DNA of 64,000 nucleotides from Cryobacterium flavum (GTDB taxonomy: Bacteria > Actinomycetota > Actinomycetes > Actinomycetales > Microbacteriaceae), in the NCBI RefSeq assembly GCF_900103805.1, contig NZ_FNIB01000006.1, forward strand, positions 1 through 64,000. Direction: 5' to 3'. The notes below the pieces were generated by a model. It was not told where the DNA came from, searched no databases, and saw nothing but the letters and a program-made list of their open reading frames with translations. A program made the translations under genes and the position numbers. Every line of letters begins with the position of its first letter. Position 1 is the stretch's first letter. Positions 27,756 through 37,382 of this stretch are shown in pieces.

Positions 27756-30700
27756 TTACAGCGTCAGGGCGTCGCGCTGCAGCTTGGCCTGCTCGATCGC
27801 GTGACGCTTGGCCGACCCGGCAGCCGGCGAGGCCGACGCGGGGCGGGAGAACAGCCGCATGGCGCGCGGGCCGAGCTTGTTGGTCTCGAGGTAGAAGAAC
27901 GGCCAGGCTCCCTGGTTCTCCGGCTCGTCCTGCACCCAGGCGAGTTCGGCGTTCGGGTACTGGGCGGCCACGCTCTTCAGTTCAACGGCGGGCAGCGGGT
28001 AGTACTGCTCGACGCGCACGAGGGCGATCTCGGGGTTCGGGTTCTTCTCGAGTTCGTTCAGCAGGTCGTAGTAGATCTTGCCGGCCATGAACAAGACGCG
28101 CTTCACGGCGTTCTTGTCCTGGATGCGGGCATCGTCGATGACCGTCTCGAACTTGCCGCTGGTGAGCTCGGCCACGGCGCTGGTCGCTCCACGCAGGCGC
28201 AGCATCGACTTGGGCGTGAACACGATCAGCGGGCGGCGCGGGCGCATGTACGCCTGGCGGCGCAGCAGGTGGAAGTACGATGCGGGCGTCGACGGGCGCG
28301 CCACGGTCATGTTCTCTTCGGCACACAGCTGCAGGAACCGCTCGATCCGGGCCGACGAGTGGTCGGGGCCCTGACCCTCGTAACCGTGCGGAAGCAGCAG
28401 CACAACGGATGACCGCTGGCCCCACTTCTGCTCGGCGGAGGAGACGAACTGGTCGATGATGGTCTGCGCGCCGTTGGCGAAGTCACCGAACTGCGCCTCC
28501 CAGAGCACGAGGGCGTCGGCGCGTTCCACCGAGTAGCCGTACTCGAAGCCCATGGCGGCGTATTCGCTCAGCAGCGAGTCGTAGATCCAGAACCGGGCCT
28601 GGTTGTCCTTGAGGTTGGCCAGCGGCAGCCATTCCTGGCCGTTCACCCGGTCGTGCAGAACGGCGTGACGCTGCACGAACGTGCCGCGTCGGGCATCCTG
28701 TCCGGCGAAGCGCACCGGGGTGCCCTCGACCAGCAGTGAGCCGAGAGCGAGCAGTTCGCCGAAGCTCCAATCGATGTTGCCGTTGCGGCTCATGTCGAGG
28801 CGCTTCTGCAGAAGCTGCTGCAGCTTGTTGTGCACGGTGAAACCGGCCGGCTTGTTGTTGAACGCGTCGCCAATGAGCTGGATGACGCTTTCGGGAACAC
28901 CGGTCGTCTCCGGCTCGCCGGCAGCGTCCTCGCGGGCCTGTGCGTCGGCGTCGGCCTTGGCTGTGGCGGCCATTTCCGGGGTGATGATCGGAATCGAAGC
29001 GGTCTGCGCGGCGTGCGTCTCCATGAAGGCGCGCTCGAGGCGGTCCTGGAAGTCGCGGTGGGCGGCTTCGTATTCTTCCTCTGTAATGTCACCACGGCCG
29101 ACAAGCGCTTCGGTGTAGAGCTTGCGCACGCTGCGCTTGGCTTCGACCAGGTTGTACATCAGCGGCTGGGTCATCGAGGGATCGTCGCCCTCGTTGTGGC
29201 CACGACGGCGGTAGCAGATGAGGTCGACGACGACATCCTTCTTGAACTCCTGGCGGTAGGCGAACGCGAGCTCGCCGGCCCGAACCACGGCCTCCGGGTC
29301 ATCCCCGTTGACGTGAAAGATCGGCGCCTGGATGGTCTTGGCGACGTCGGTCGCGTAGACGCTGGTGCGGGCATCCTGCGGCAGGGTCGTGAAACCGAGC
29401 TGGTTGTTGACCACGATGTGCACGGTGCCGCCGGTGCGGTAGCCGCGCAGCTGGCTCATCTGCAGGGTTTCGAGCACAACGCCCTGGCCCGCCATCGCGG
29501 CGTCGCCGTGAATGAGGATGGGTAGGGTGGAGAAGGTGCCGATCGGCTTGCGGTCCTGCTTGGCCCGCACGATGCCCTCGAGCACGCCGTCGCCGGCCTC
29601 GAGGTGCGAGGGGTTCGCGGCGAGCGACACCGGAATCTCGGCGCCGTCTTCACCGCGGAAGGTTCCCATGGTGCCGAGGTGGTACTTCACGTCACCGGAA
29701 CCGTGCACGGTGCGCGGATCCTGCGTGCCCTCGAACTCGCGGAAGATCTCACCGTAGGTCTTGCCGGCGATGTTGGTGAGCACGTTCAGGCGGCCACGGT
29801 GGGCCATGCCGATCGCGACCTCGTCGAGGCCCTGCTCTGCGGCGCCCTGCAAAATGGTGTCGAGCAGCGGAATGGTGCACTCGCCGCCCTCGAGGCTGAA
29901 CCGCTTCTGACCGACGTACTTGGTCTGCAGGAACGTCTCGAAGGCTTCGGCCTCGTTGAGCTTGGCGAGAATGCGCATCTGCTCGTGGTGTGTGGGCTTG
30001 ACGTAGGACTTCTCGATCTTCTCCTGCACCCACTTGCGCTGGGCCGGGTCCTGAATGTGCATGTACTCGATGCCCGTGGTGCGACAGTAGGAGTCGCGGA
30101 GCACACCGAGGATGTCGCGCAGCAGCATCTGGCGCTGGGATCCGAAACCGCCGGTCACGAAGGACCGGTCGAGGTCCCAGAAAGTGAGGCCGTGGGTGGC
30201 GATGTCGAGGTCGGGGTGACTGCGCTGCGAGTACTCGAGCGGGTCGATGTCGGCCATCAGGTGGCCGCGCACGCGGAACGAGTTGATCAGTTCCTGCACG
30301 CGTGCGGTCTTGTCGACGGCGCTGGCGAGGTCGACGCTGATGTCCGGTGCCCAGTGGATCGGGTCGTACGGGATGCGCAGGGCCGAGAAGATCTCTTCGT
30401 AGAAGTTGTGCTGGCCGATGAGCAGCTCGTGCACGATCTTGAGGAACTCGCCCGAACCGGCACCCTGGATGACGCGGTGGTCGTAGGTGCTGGTCAGGGT
30501 GATGGTCTTGGAGATGGCCAGGCCGGTGAGCGTCTTCACACTCGAACCCTGGAACTCGGCCGGGTAGTCGAGGGCGCCGGCGCCGATGATGCAGCCCTGG
30601 CCCTTCATGAGGCGGGGCACCGAGTGCACGGTGCCGATGCCGCCCGGGTTGGTCAGCGACAGGGTCGCGCCGGCGAAGTCGTCGGCGGTGAGCTTGTTCT

Positions 30701-31529
30701 GGCGTGCGCGCGTGACGAGGTCTTCGTAGGCGGCGAGGTACTCGCCGAACGTCATCGTGTCAGCGCGCTTGATGGCCGGAACCAGCAGGGCGCGGGTGCC
30801 GTCGGGCTTGGGCATGTCGATGGCCAGCCCCATGCCGACGTGGGCGGGGGCGACGACGGAGGGCTTGCCGTCGACCTCGTTGTAGTAGACGTTCTGGCTG
30901 GGGAACATCTTGAGCGCGCGAATCAGCGCCCAACCGATCAGGTGGGTGAAGGAGACCTTGCCGCCGCGAGCTCGCTTCATGTGGTTGTTCATGACGATGC
31001 GGTTGTCGATGAGCAGCTTGGCCGGAATGGTACGCACGCTCGTGGCGGTCGGCACGGTGAGGCTGGTGACCATGTTGGTCGCGAGCGACTTCGCCATGCC
31101 GCGCAGCGGAACGACCTTGTCCTGCTTGACCGGCTCCGAGTCGTCGACGACGACGGCCTGCGGGCTGGTCACGGGAGCGTCGGCGGGAACCGGGGCCGGC
31201 TTGGGCGCACTCGAGGTGGTGCGGGCCGTCGGCTGGTTCTCGGTGACGGGTACGGGGGCTGCGGTCGGCGTTGCAGCGGGCGCCGCTGCAACGGGTGCGA
31301 CCGGTGCCGGTGTGGCCGGGGGAGCGGATGCTGCCGGCGCCGCCGACTGCGCTGCCGCCGGAGCGTTCGCGGTTTGGTGGTAGCTCTCGAGCACCGGCCA
31401 CCACGATTCATCCACCGACTGCTTGTCGATTAAATATCGTTCGTACAATTCGTCAACGAGCCACTCGTTTGCTCCGAATTCGCCTGACGTTGTCTCGTCA
31501 GAAGCTCCACCGGTTACCTGGCCTGACAC
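27756..31529 (-). CDS. kgd: Multifunctional 2-oxoglutarate decarboxylase/dehydrogenase Kgd
   Basis: Kgd (SucA-type) fuses an E2o-like acyltransferase core to the thiamine-diphosphate E1o component and feeds 2-oxoglutarate into the TCA cycle. The roughly 1257-residue protein starts with the E1o N-terminal segment (GANEWLVDELYERYLIDKQ), then an Ala/Pro-rich linker, the acyltransferase-like domain (TSTYDHRVIQGAGSGEFL, active His), and E1 motifs DPIHWAPD, AHRGRLNVL, GDAAMAGQGVV and YRRRGHNEGDDPS. I chose the GTG at 31527-31529 (VSGQVTGG); in-frame starts at 31544 and 31592 are possible and no ribosome site settles it. It is divergent from guaB1. Confidence 0.95.
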   Translation of the reverse strand: MSGQVTGGASDETTSGEFGANEWLVDELYERYLIDKQSVDESWWPVLESYHQTANAPAAAQSAAPAASAPPATPAPVAPVAAAPAATPTAAPVPVTENQPTARTTSSAPKPAPVPADAPVTSPQAVVVDDSEPVKQDKVVPLRGMAKSLATNMVTSLTVPTATSVRTIPAKLLIDNRIVMNNHMKRARGGKVSFTHLIGWALIRALKMFPSQNVYYNEVDGKPSVVAPAHVGMGLAIDMPKPDGTRALLVPAIKRADTMTFGEYLAAYEDLVTRARQNKLTADDFAGATLSLTNPGGIGTVHSVPRLMKGQGCIIGAGALDYPAEFQGSSVKTLTGLAISKTITLTSTYDHRVIQGAGSGEFLKIVHELLIGQHNFYEEIFSALRIPYDPIHWAPDISVDLASAVDKTARVQELINSFRVRGHLMADIDPLEYSQRSHPDLDIATHGLTFWDLDRSFVTGGFGSQRQMLLRDILGVLRDSYCRTTGIEYMHIQDPAQRKWVQEKIEKSYVKPTHHEQMRILAKLNEAEAFETFLQTKYVGQKRFSLEGGECTIPLLDTILQGAAEQGLDEVAIGMAHRGRLNVLTNIAGKTYGEIFREFEGTQDPRTVHGSGDVKYHLGTMGTFRGEDGAEIPVSLAANPSHLEAGDGVLEGIVRAKQDRKPIGTFSTLPILIHGDAAMAGQGVVLETLQMSQLRGYRTGGTVHIVVNNQLGFTTLPQDARTSVYATDVAKTIQAPIFHVNGDDPEAVVRAGELAFAYRQEFKKDVVVDLICYRRRGHNEGDDPSMTQPLMYNLVEAKRSVRKLYTEALVGRGDITEEEYEAAHRDFQDRLERAFMETHAAQTASIPIITPEMAATAKADADAQAREDAAGEPETTGVPESVIQLIGDAFNNKPAGFTVHNKLQQLLQKRLDMSRNGNIDWSFGELLALGSLLVEGTPVRFAGQDARRGTFVQRHAVLHDRVNGQEWLPLANLKDNQARFWIYDSLLSEYAAMGFEYGYSVERADALVLWEAQFGDFANGAQTIIDQFVSSAEQKWGQRSSVVLLLPHGYEGQGPDHSSARIERFLQLCAEENMTVARPSTPASYFHLLRRQAYMRPRRPLIVFTPKSMLRLRGATSAVAELTSGKFETVIDDARIQDKNAVKRVLFMAGKIYYDLLNELEKNPNPEIALVRVEQYYPLPAVELKSVAAQYPNAELAWVQDEPENQGAWPFFYLETNKLGPRAMRLFSRPASASPAAGSAKRHAIEQAKLQRDALTL

Positions 31530-31710
31530 CGTGGGATCGCCCACTCTCTGCTTTGAATTTGGATGCCCTCGGCGGGTCAATCGCCGGGTCAATCTGCGTT
31601 TTCAGTGAGTCTGTCGCTGACGATGTCGACCGCCAGGTCAGTCTGCCCATCTAGCCTAATCCCATCCCGCCGGGCCATAAACACCCCACTGAGCGGCTAG
31701 CGTTCTTGGT

Positions 31711-33150
31711 ATGCAGTTCTATGGAACGACGCCCAGCCACGATTTGACCTACTCTGACGTGTTCCTGGTGCCCGGCCAATCGGCCGTCACCAGCCGTTTA
31801 GATGTCTCGCTGGCCCCGGATGACGGCACAGGCGCCACGATACCTATCGTCTCGGCCAATATGAACTCGGTCACCGGGCCGCGTCTGGCGGCCTCTCTGG
31901 CGCGGCGTGGCGGGCTCGGGGTGCTGCCGCAGGACATGCACCTGCAGGACCTGGATGCGGCCATCCGCTGGGTAAAAGACCAATCGGTTCGTTTCGACAC
32001 GCCGTTCGTGTTCGCGCCCGACGACACCGTCGAGCGGGCGTTGCGGCAGGTTCCGGCCGTTCCCGGGCAGGGAATCGTGATCCACTCCGGTACCGGTGAC
32101 TACCTCGGCTGCATCGCCGCCAGCCGACTGGCCACCGCACTGCCCGACGCTCGCCTGGGCGATCTGCTGCACGGTGAACTAACCGCGCTCGACGCCGATG
32201 ACGTCGACGGGCCGCGTCGCGCGTTCGACCTGATGACCGAGGCCGACATCGACTTCGCCCCGGTACTGCACCACGGCGTCGTGGTCGGAACCCTCAGTCG
32301 CAAGAGCGCGCTGCGCTCCACGCTCTACCAGAGCACCCTCGATGGCCACGGACGGCTCAAGGTGGCTGCGGCGATCGGGATCAACGGTGACGTCGCGGCG
32401 AAAGCCCGCGCGCTCGCCGCGGCCGGCGTCGACATTCTGGTGATCGACACCGCCCACGGCCACCAGGACGGCATGCTGCGCGCGCTCGGCATCGTCGCCG
32501 ACCTGAACCTCGGACTGCCGATCGTAGCCGGCAACGTCGTGACCAAGGACGCCGTGCGCGACCTGGTCGGCGCCGGCGCCACCATCGTCAAGGTCGGTGT
32601 CGGCCCCGGCGCCATGTGCACCACCCGCATGATGACGGCCGTCGGTCGGCCCCAGTTCTCGGCCGTGCTCGAAACGGCCACCGCCGCCCGCGAACTCGGC
32701 GCTCACGTCTGGGCCGACGGTGGGGTGCGCTACCCGCGGGACGTGGCGCTGGCACTCGCCGCCGGCGCGGCATCCGTCATGATCGGTTCCTGGTTCGCCG
32801 GAACCGCCGAAGCGCCAGGCACACTCAATACGGATGCCCATGGCGCGCTCTACAAGGAAAGCTGGGGAATGGCCTCGACCAAGGCCGTACAGGCCCGGTT
32901 CGAACGCCTCGACGCGTACGACCTCGCCCGCAAGACCCTGTTCGCCGAGGGAATCTCGAGCTCGAAGATTTACCTTGATCCGCTGCGGCCGTCGATCGAG
33001 GACCTGCTCGACATGATTACTTCGGGCGTGCGCTCCTCGTTCACCTACGCCGGGGCTACCACCGTGGCCGAATTTCACGAGAAGGCTCTCGTGGGCATTC
33101 AGTCGGCGGCCGGCTACGAAGAGGGCAAGGCGCTTCCCGTTTCCTGGTAG
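31711..33150 (+). CDS. guaB1: GuaB1 family IMP dehydrogenase-related protein (probable GMP reductase)
   Basis: The 479-residue protein has the IMPDH/GMPR barrel with a CBS pair inserted (about 95-215). The catalytic Cys lies in GVGPGAMCTTRMM near residue 298, and the phosphate loop is ADGGVRYPRDVALALAAGA. Mycobacterial GuaB1 was shown to act as a GMP reductase rather than IMP dehydrogenase, so the same is likely here. The C-terminal part (YLDPLRPSIEDLLDMITSGVRSSFTYAGA) matches this subfamily. The ATG at 31711 stands alone, divergent from kgd. Confidence 0.94.
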   Translation: MQFYGTTPSHDLTYSDVFLVPGQSAVTSRLDVSLAPDDGTGATIPIVSANMNSVTGPRLAASLARRGGLGVLPQDMHLQDLDAAIRWVKDQSVRFDTPFVFAPDDTVERALRQVPAVPGQGIVIHSGTGDYLGCIAASRLATALPDARLGDLLHGELTALDADDVDGPRRAFDLMTEADIDFAPVLHHGVVVGTLSRKSALRSTLYQSTLDGHGRLKVAAAIGINGDVAAKARALAAAGVDILVIDTAHGHQDGMLRALGIVADLNLGLPIVAGNVVTKDAVRDLVGAGATIVKVGVGPGAMCTTRMMTAVGRPQFSAVLETATAARELGAHVWADGGVRYPRDVALALAAGAASVMIGSWFAGTAEAPGTLNTDAHGALYKESWGMASTKAVQARFERLDAYDLARKTLFAEGISSSKIYLDPLRPSIEDLLDMITSGVRSSFTYAGATTVAEFHEKALVGIQSAAGYEEGKALPVSW

Positions 33151-33309
33151 GGCTGCGATCGCGCTGTTGGGGCGCCGGTATTTCGCGGGGGCAGCATCCG
33201 CTGGTCGCCGGGCGAGTGTCAGATGCGCCCGGTATACTCGGATGAATAATGGATGACCCTCCCACCGCTGAACCGTCTTCTCATAAACCCTCGCCGCTAG
33301 GAGCTGGCG

Positions 33310-34671
33310 GTGTTGCCTGTGTCTGAGCTGATCATGCTCGGGTTCGGCCTCATCCTCACCGTCGGAACGGGCCTTTTCGTCGCCAGTGAGTTCGCCCTGG
33401 TGAATCTCGACCGCGCCGACCTCGAAGCGCGACAGGGTCGCGGGGAGACCCGCCTCGCACTGACCATCTCCGCGCTGAAAATCACCTCGACGCACCTTTC
33501 GAGCGCGCAACTGGGGATCACCCTCACCACCCTGCTCACCGGGTACACCATCGAGCCGGCCCTGTCGTCGCTGCTGCGCGCCCCGCTCATCACGATCGGG
33601 CTTCCCGGCGATGTGGTTCCGCTGTTCGGCACCACGATCGCCATTGTCACCGCGACCCTGGTGTCGATGGTCATCGGCGAGTTGGTTCCCAAGAACTTCG
33701 CGCTCGCCCTGCCCATCCAGACCGCGCGCCTGGTGATCCCGTTCCAGACCGTATTCACGACAGTGTTCAAACCGGCCGTGCTGGTGCTGAACAACAGCGC
33801 CAACGGTCTGCTGCGCGCCATCGGCATTGAACCCAAGGAAGAACTCTCCGGCGCCCGCACCGCCGAGGAACTCTCCTCGCTGGTGCGCCGCTCGGCCAGC
33901 GCCGGACTGCTCGAAAAGGACACCGCGACCCTGCTGCACCGCACGCTGCTGTTCTCCGGACACGATGCTTCCGACGTTATGTCGCCGCGGCCGCGGGTGG
34001 CGAGCATCCACCGCACCGATTCGGCGCAGGCCGTCATCGACCTCGCCCGCTCCACCGGTTACTCGCGGTTTCCGGTCGTCGACGAAAGCGTCGATGACGT
34101 CGTGGGCATCGTGCACGTCAAGCAGGCGGTAGCCGTGCCGCGCGCCCGGCGAGCGGATGTCCCGGTGTCGGCCCTGCAGACCGACCCGGTTCGCGTGCCG
34201 GAGACCATGAAGCTCGACGACCTGCTCAGCGAACTCCGAGGCCGCAGCTACCAGATGGCGATCGTTGTCGACGAGTACGGCGGAACGGCCGGTGTCGTCA
34301 CCCTCGAAGACCTGGTCGAGGAACTGGTCGGCGAGGTGGCCGACGAGCACGACCGGGCTCGCGCCGGCGTGGTGCGCTCGCCCGATTCCCTGACCTTTCC
34401 CGGCATGCTCCGGCCAGACGAACTGCTCGAACGCACGAACGTCGTCGTGCCGGAGCAGGGCCCGTACGAGACCGTCGCCGGTTTCGTCATGAGCGAGCTG
34501 GGCCGGCTGCCGGTGATCGGTGATCGGGTTCCGGTCAACGGCGGCTTCCTCACCGTTGAGCGACTGGAGGGGCGCCGCATCGACCGGCTGCGCTTCACGC
34601 CGGAGGCTGTGCCGGAACCCGCATTGGCCGTTGACACCAAATCCGATCGAAAGAAGGTGAGCGACAAATGA
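33310..34671 (+). CDS. CNNM/CBS-domain membrane protein (hemolysin-C family), first of pair
   Basis: The 453-residue protein has a CNNM transmembrane domain (about 1-200, three to four spans; LTVGTGLFVASEFALVNLDRA, IGELVPKNFALA), two CBS domains (about 215-340; VMSPRPRVASI, VDEYGGTAGVVTLEDLVEELVGEV split over two motifs) and a C-terminal CorC/HlyC domain (345-440). CNNM proteins act in magnesium or cobalt transport; most are misnamed hemolysins. The GTG at 33310 follows TAGGAG. A TATACT at 33233-33238 may be its -10. The stop overlaps the second paralogue by 4 nt. Confidence 0.9.
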   Translation: MLPVSELIMLGFGLILTVGTGLFVASEFALVNLDRADLEARQGRGETRLALTISALKITSTHLSSAQLGITLTTLLTGYTIEPALSSLLRAPLITIGLPGDVVPLFGTTIAIVTATLVSMVIGELVPKNFALALPIQTARLVIPFQTVFTTVFKPAVLVLNNSANGLLRAIGIEPKEELSGARTAEELSSLVRRSASAGLLEKDTATLLHRTLLFSGHDASDVMSPRPRVASIHRTDSAQAVIDLARSTGYSRFPVVDESVDDVVGIVHVKQAVAVPRARRADVPVSALQTDPVRVPETMKLDDLLSELRGRSYQMAIVVDEYGGTAGVVTLEDLVEELVGEVADEHDRARAGVVRSPDSLTFPGMLRPDELLERTNVVVPEQGPYETVAGFVMSELGRLPVIGDRVPVNGGFLTVERLEGRRIDRLRFTPEAVPEPALAVDTKSDRKKVSDK

Positions 34672-35744
34672 GCGACGGGGCCGGACTTGCCTGGTTGGTC
34701 GTGCTCCTCGCAGCCAATGCCTTCTTCGTCGGGGCGGAATTCGCCGTCATCTCGGCCCGCCGCTCGCAGATCGAACCGCTCGCCGAAGCCGGCAAGCGCA
34801 GCGCGAAGACCGCGCTGTGGGCGATGGAACACGCGACACTGATGCTCGCAACCTCGCAGCTGGGCATCACCGTGTGCTCGCTGCTCATTTTGAACGTGTC
34901 CGAACCCGCGATCCACCATCTGCTCGAGGTGCCGCTGGGCCTGACCGGTCTGCCGGACGGCGCAATCGGCACCATCGCGTTCGTCGTTGCGCTGCTGCTG
35001 GTCTCCTACCTGCACGTCGTGTTCGGTGAGATGGTGCCGAAGAACCTGTCCTTCTCGGTGCCGGACCGCGCCGTGCTGCTGCTCGCGCCGCCGCTGGTGT
35101 TCGTGGCCCGGGTATTCAAGCCCCTGATCGTGACACTCAACGCCTGTGCCAACGGTGTGTTGCGTCTGTTCGGAGTGCAGCCGAAGAACGAGGCGACGAG
35201 CGCGTACACCCTCGACGAGGTTGCCACGATCGTCACCCAGTCCACCCGCGAGGGCGTGCTGAGCGATGGAACCGGAGCGCTCAGCGCCGCGTTCGAGTTC
35301 ACCAACCTCAAGGTGCGCGATGTGGCGGTCTCTCTCGGCAAGCTGGTTAGCTTGCCGGAATCGGCCACGCCGGCCGACGTCGAGAAGGCCGTGACGCGCC
35401 ACGGATTCTCCCGCTACGTGCTCGCCGATACTGAGGGCTATCTCACCGGCTACGTGCACTTAAAGGACGTGCTCGACCTCGATGTTGCCGCGGCTTCGGC
35501 CTATGCCGCAACGCTGGCCGTGCCAGACAGTTACGCGGGAAGGATCCCGGCCAAGCGCATCCGTGCCCTGATCTCGATCTTCGAAGACACCGACCTTGAA
35601 GACGCCCTCGCCACCATGCGGCGTTCGGGCGCGCACCTCGCGCGGTCCTTCACCGCCGAGGGCGAGACCACCGGGGTGCTCTTTCTGGAGGACATCATCG
35701 AGGAGCTGGTCGGCGAAGTGCAGGACGCCACGCGTCGCGACTAG
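34668..35744 (+). CDS. CNNM/CBS-domain membrane protein, second of pair
   Basis: The 358-residue paralogue has the CNNM domain (ANAFFVGAEFAVISARRSQIE, FGEMVPKNLSFS) and two CBS domains ending LFLEDIIEELVGEVQDATRRD. It lacks the CorC_HlyC C-terminal domain present in its upstream partner. The ATGA overlap makes equal or coupled synthesis likely, and the two may form a heterodimer, as CNNM proteins work as dimers. Tandem CNNM genes of this long-plus-short type are common in Actinobacteria. Ion specificity cannot be read from the sequence. Confidence 0.9.
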   Translation: MSDGAGLAWLVVLLAANAFFVGAEFAVISARRSQIEPLAEAGKRSAKTALWAMEHATLMLATSQLGITVCSLLILNVSEPAIHHLLEVPLGLTGLPDGAIGTIAFVVALLLVSYLHVVFGEMVPKNLSFSVPDRAVLLLAPPLVFVARVFKPLIVTLNACANGVLRLFGVQPKNEATSAYTLDEVATIVTQSTREGVLSDGTGALSAAFEFTNLKVRDVAVSLGKLVSLPESATPADVEKAVTRHGFSRYVLADTEGYLTGYVHLKDVLDLDVAAASAYAATLAVPDSYAGRIPAKRIRALISIFEDTDLEDALATMRRSGAHLARSFTAEGETTGVLFLEDIIEELVGEVQDATRRD

Positions 35745-35885
35745 CCCCGCAGCTTCTGACCGCCTAGACGTGCTCGCGTCAACGGCAAGCGGATGCTGCT
35801 CCCGCCTTGCCAAGACGTCGACGCGGGCGTAAATGTTCCCTGAAAAATGCACATTCACCTATGAAAGTGCAGAAAGGGAAAGCTC

Positions 35886-36137
35886 ATGTTAAACCAATTG
35901 GAAACCTACTCGGTGCTTCCCGCGCGCGATCTGGCGCGTGCCCGGCGCTTCTACAGAGACGTGCTCGGCATGGAACCCGATGAGGAACGCGTGGAAGGGT
36001 TGCTCTACCGCACCCCGAAGGGCGCCGCTATCGTGGTGTACGAAACCGAGAACGGCATCGCCACGACCAGCGCGGATCGCGCGGCCTGGTTCAAGGACAC
36101 CGAGGGCAACATCATCTGCGTGTCGCAGACCGTCGCC
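35886..36137 (+). pseudogene. VOC family gene with internal deletion, frame open into nnrD
   Basis: The start is a normal VOC protein: LETYSVLPARDLARARRFYRDVLGME. After residues VVYET (about 53) it jumps directly to ENGIATTSADRAAWFKDTEGN, the family's C-terminal strand, so roughly 45-50 residues of the middle are missing in frame (junction near 36045). The fold cannot be complete. The frame has also lost its stop after VSQTV (about 36137) and continues through a low-complexity linker into nnrD, ending at 37148 as one 420-codon frame. The RBS GGGAAAG precedes the ATG. I read it as a decayed gene rather than a designed fusion. Confidence 0.75.
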
Positions 36138-36281
36138 TTCGGCCGCAGCGAAGCCGGGAGCGGGAGGGCTCGCAGAGCTCCACGATCAGCGACTGACTCG
36201 CCATCGCCCGTGCCGGGGCGAACGAGCGGACGACCGGGCGGTGGGCCCGCGAGCAGACCGAAAACGACCTATCGTGGAGGC

Positions 36282-37148
36282 ATGGTGAAACCGCGCGGCT
36301 GGCTTGAATGGGAGGCCGAACAGGCCCGCGACTGGGTCTACCGGCCCCAGGCCGGCGACGACAAGTATTCGCGCGGCGTCCTCGGCGTGCGCACCGGCTC
36401 CAAGGACTACCCGGGCGCCGCGGTGCTCGGCGTCGACGCGGCCGTGCGCACCGGCCTTGGCATGGTGCGCTACCTCGGGCCGCGCCGCGCCGCCACCCTC
36501 GTGCTGCAGCGCCGCCCCGAGATCGTGACCGTGCCCGGTCGGGTGCAGGCCTGGCTGCTCGGCTCCGGTATCAACGCCAGCACCAGAACGGATGCCGTCA
36601 CCACAGCCCTGACGGAAGCCCTTGCGGAGGGCCTGCCCACCGTTCTCGACGCCGGCGCCCTCGATCTGGTCTCCCGGGCGATCGGTCCGACCGTGATCAC
36701 CCCGCACGCTGGGGAGCTGGCCGCTATGCTCGCGCACGAGGCCAAGCCCGGTTCGGCCTCCCAGATCGCCGCCAACCCGGGGGAGTGGGCCATTCGCGCC
36801 GCGCGCCTGTTCGACGTGACGGTGCTGCTCAAGGGTGCCGTCACCCACGTAGCGTCGCCGTCGGGCGCCCGCCTGACCGTGTCGACCGGGCCGGCCTGGC
36901 TGGCTACGGCCGGCTCCGGCGATGTCCTCGGCGGCATTCTCGGTGCGCTCCTGGCCACCCACTCCGACCAGCTCGAAACTGATGCCGCCTCCCTCGCCCC
37001 GCTCGCCGCCACCGCCGCGCTCCTGCACGCCGAAGCGGCGATGCTCGCCTCCGCCGGCGGCCCGATTGCAGCCCTCGACATCGCCGATGCCGTGCCGCGT
37101 GCCGTCGCCGCGCTGCTCGATCACTGGGCCGACCCCGGCGCGCGCTAG
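36282..37148 (+). CDS. nnrD: ADP-dependent NAD(P)H-hydrate dehydratase
   Basis: NnrD repairs damaged NADHX/NADPHX using ADP. The 288-residue protein has the ribokinase-like dehydratase fold with DKYSRGVLGVRTGSKDYPGA at the N-terminus, LDAGALDLV, TPHAGELAAML, LLKGAVTHVASP and the nucleotide motif ATAGSGDVLGGILGALLA near residue 210. It lacks the NnrE epimerase domain, so epimerase is separate. GGAGG (36276-36280) is 1 nt from the ATG at 36282 and 4 nt from a GTG at 36285; either may be used. The same frame is open upstream through a broken VOC gene to 35886. Confidence 0.92.
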   Translation: MVKPRGWLEWEAEQARDWVYRPQAGDDKYSRGVLGVRTGSKDYPGAAVLGVDAAVRTGLGMVRYLGPRRAATLVLQRRPEIVTVPGRVQAWLLGSGINASTRTDAVTTALTEALAEGLPTVLDAGALDLVSRAIGPTVITPHAGELAAMLAHEAKPGSASQIAANPGEWAIRAARLFDVTVLLKGAVTHVASPSGARLTVSTGPAWLATAGSGDVLGGILGALLATHSDQLETDAASLAPLAATAALLHAEAAMLASAGGPIAALDIADAVPRAVAALLDHWADPGAR

Positions 37149-37382
37149 GCGACCCGCAGCCTCAGTCGCTAAAGCGGAATGCGGGCGAGAAAGTCCCGGG
37201 TGCGGCACTGGGGTGTGGCCGCCCTGGCCAACCGCTGTTCGGCATGAACCGCTAACCTGCAGTCGGACCGCAGGGCGTCGAGCGTCGCAGCGACCTTTTA
37301 GGCCGACTGACCGCCAATTCGACGAAATATGACGGATGCGCCGGCTGGTCCCGCACGACGGCCGGCTGTGCGAAAGTAAAGC

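Noticed and set aside
29604-31433. A 609-codon open frame on the plus strand
   Set aside because: Antisense shadow of kgd, whose motifs are unambiguous.
33151-33309. Magnesium M-box riboswitch before the CNNM pair
   Set aside because: The 159-nt leader is too short and lacks the conserved M-box core; it shows only a TATACT -10 candidate and a small CCGC/GCGG stem round the ribosome site.
32179-34350. A 723-codon open frame on the minus strand
   Set aside because: It is antisense to guaB1 and the first CNNM gene, both with clear domains. Its His/Gly/Arg-rich sequence is what the complement of high-GC coding DNA gives.
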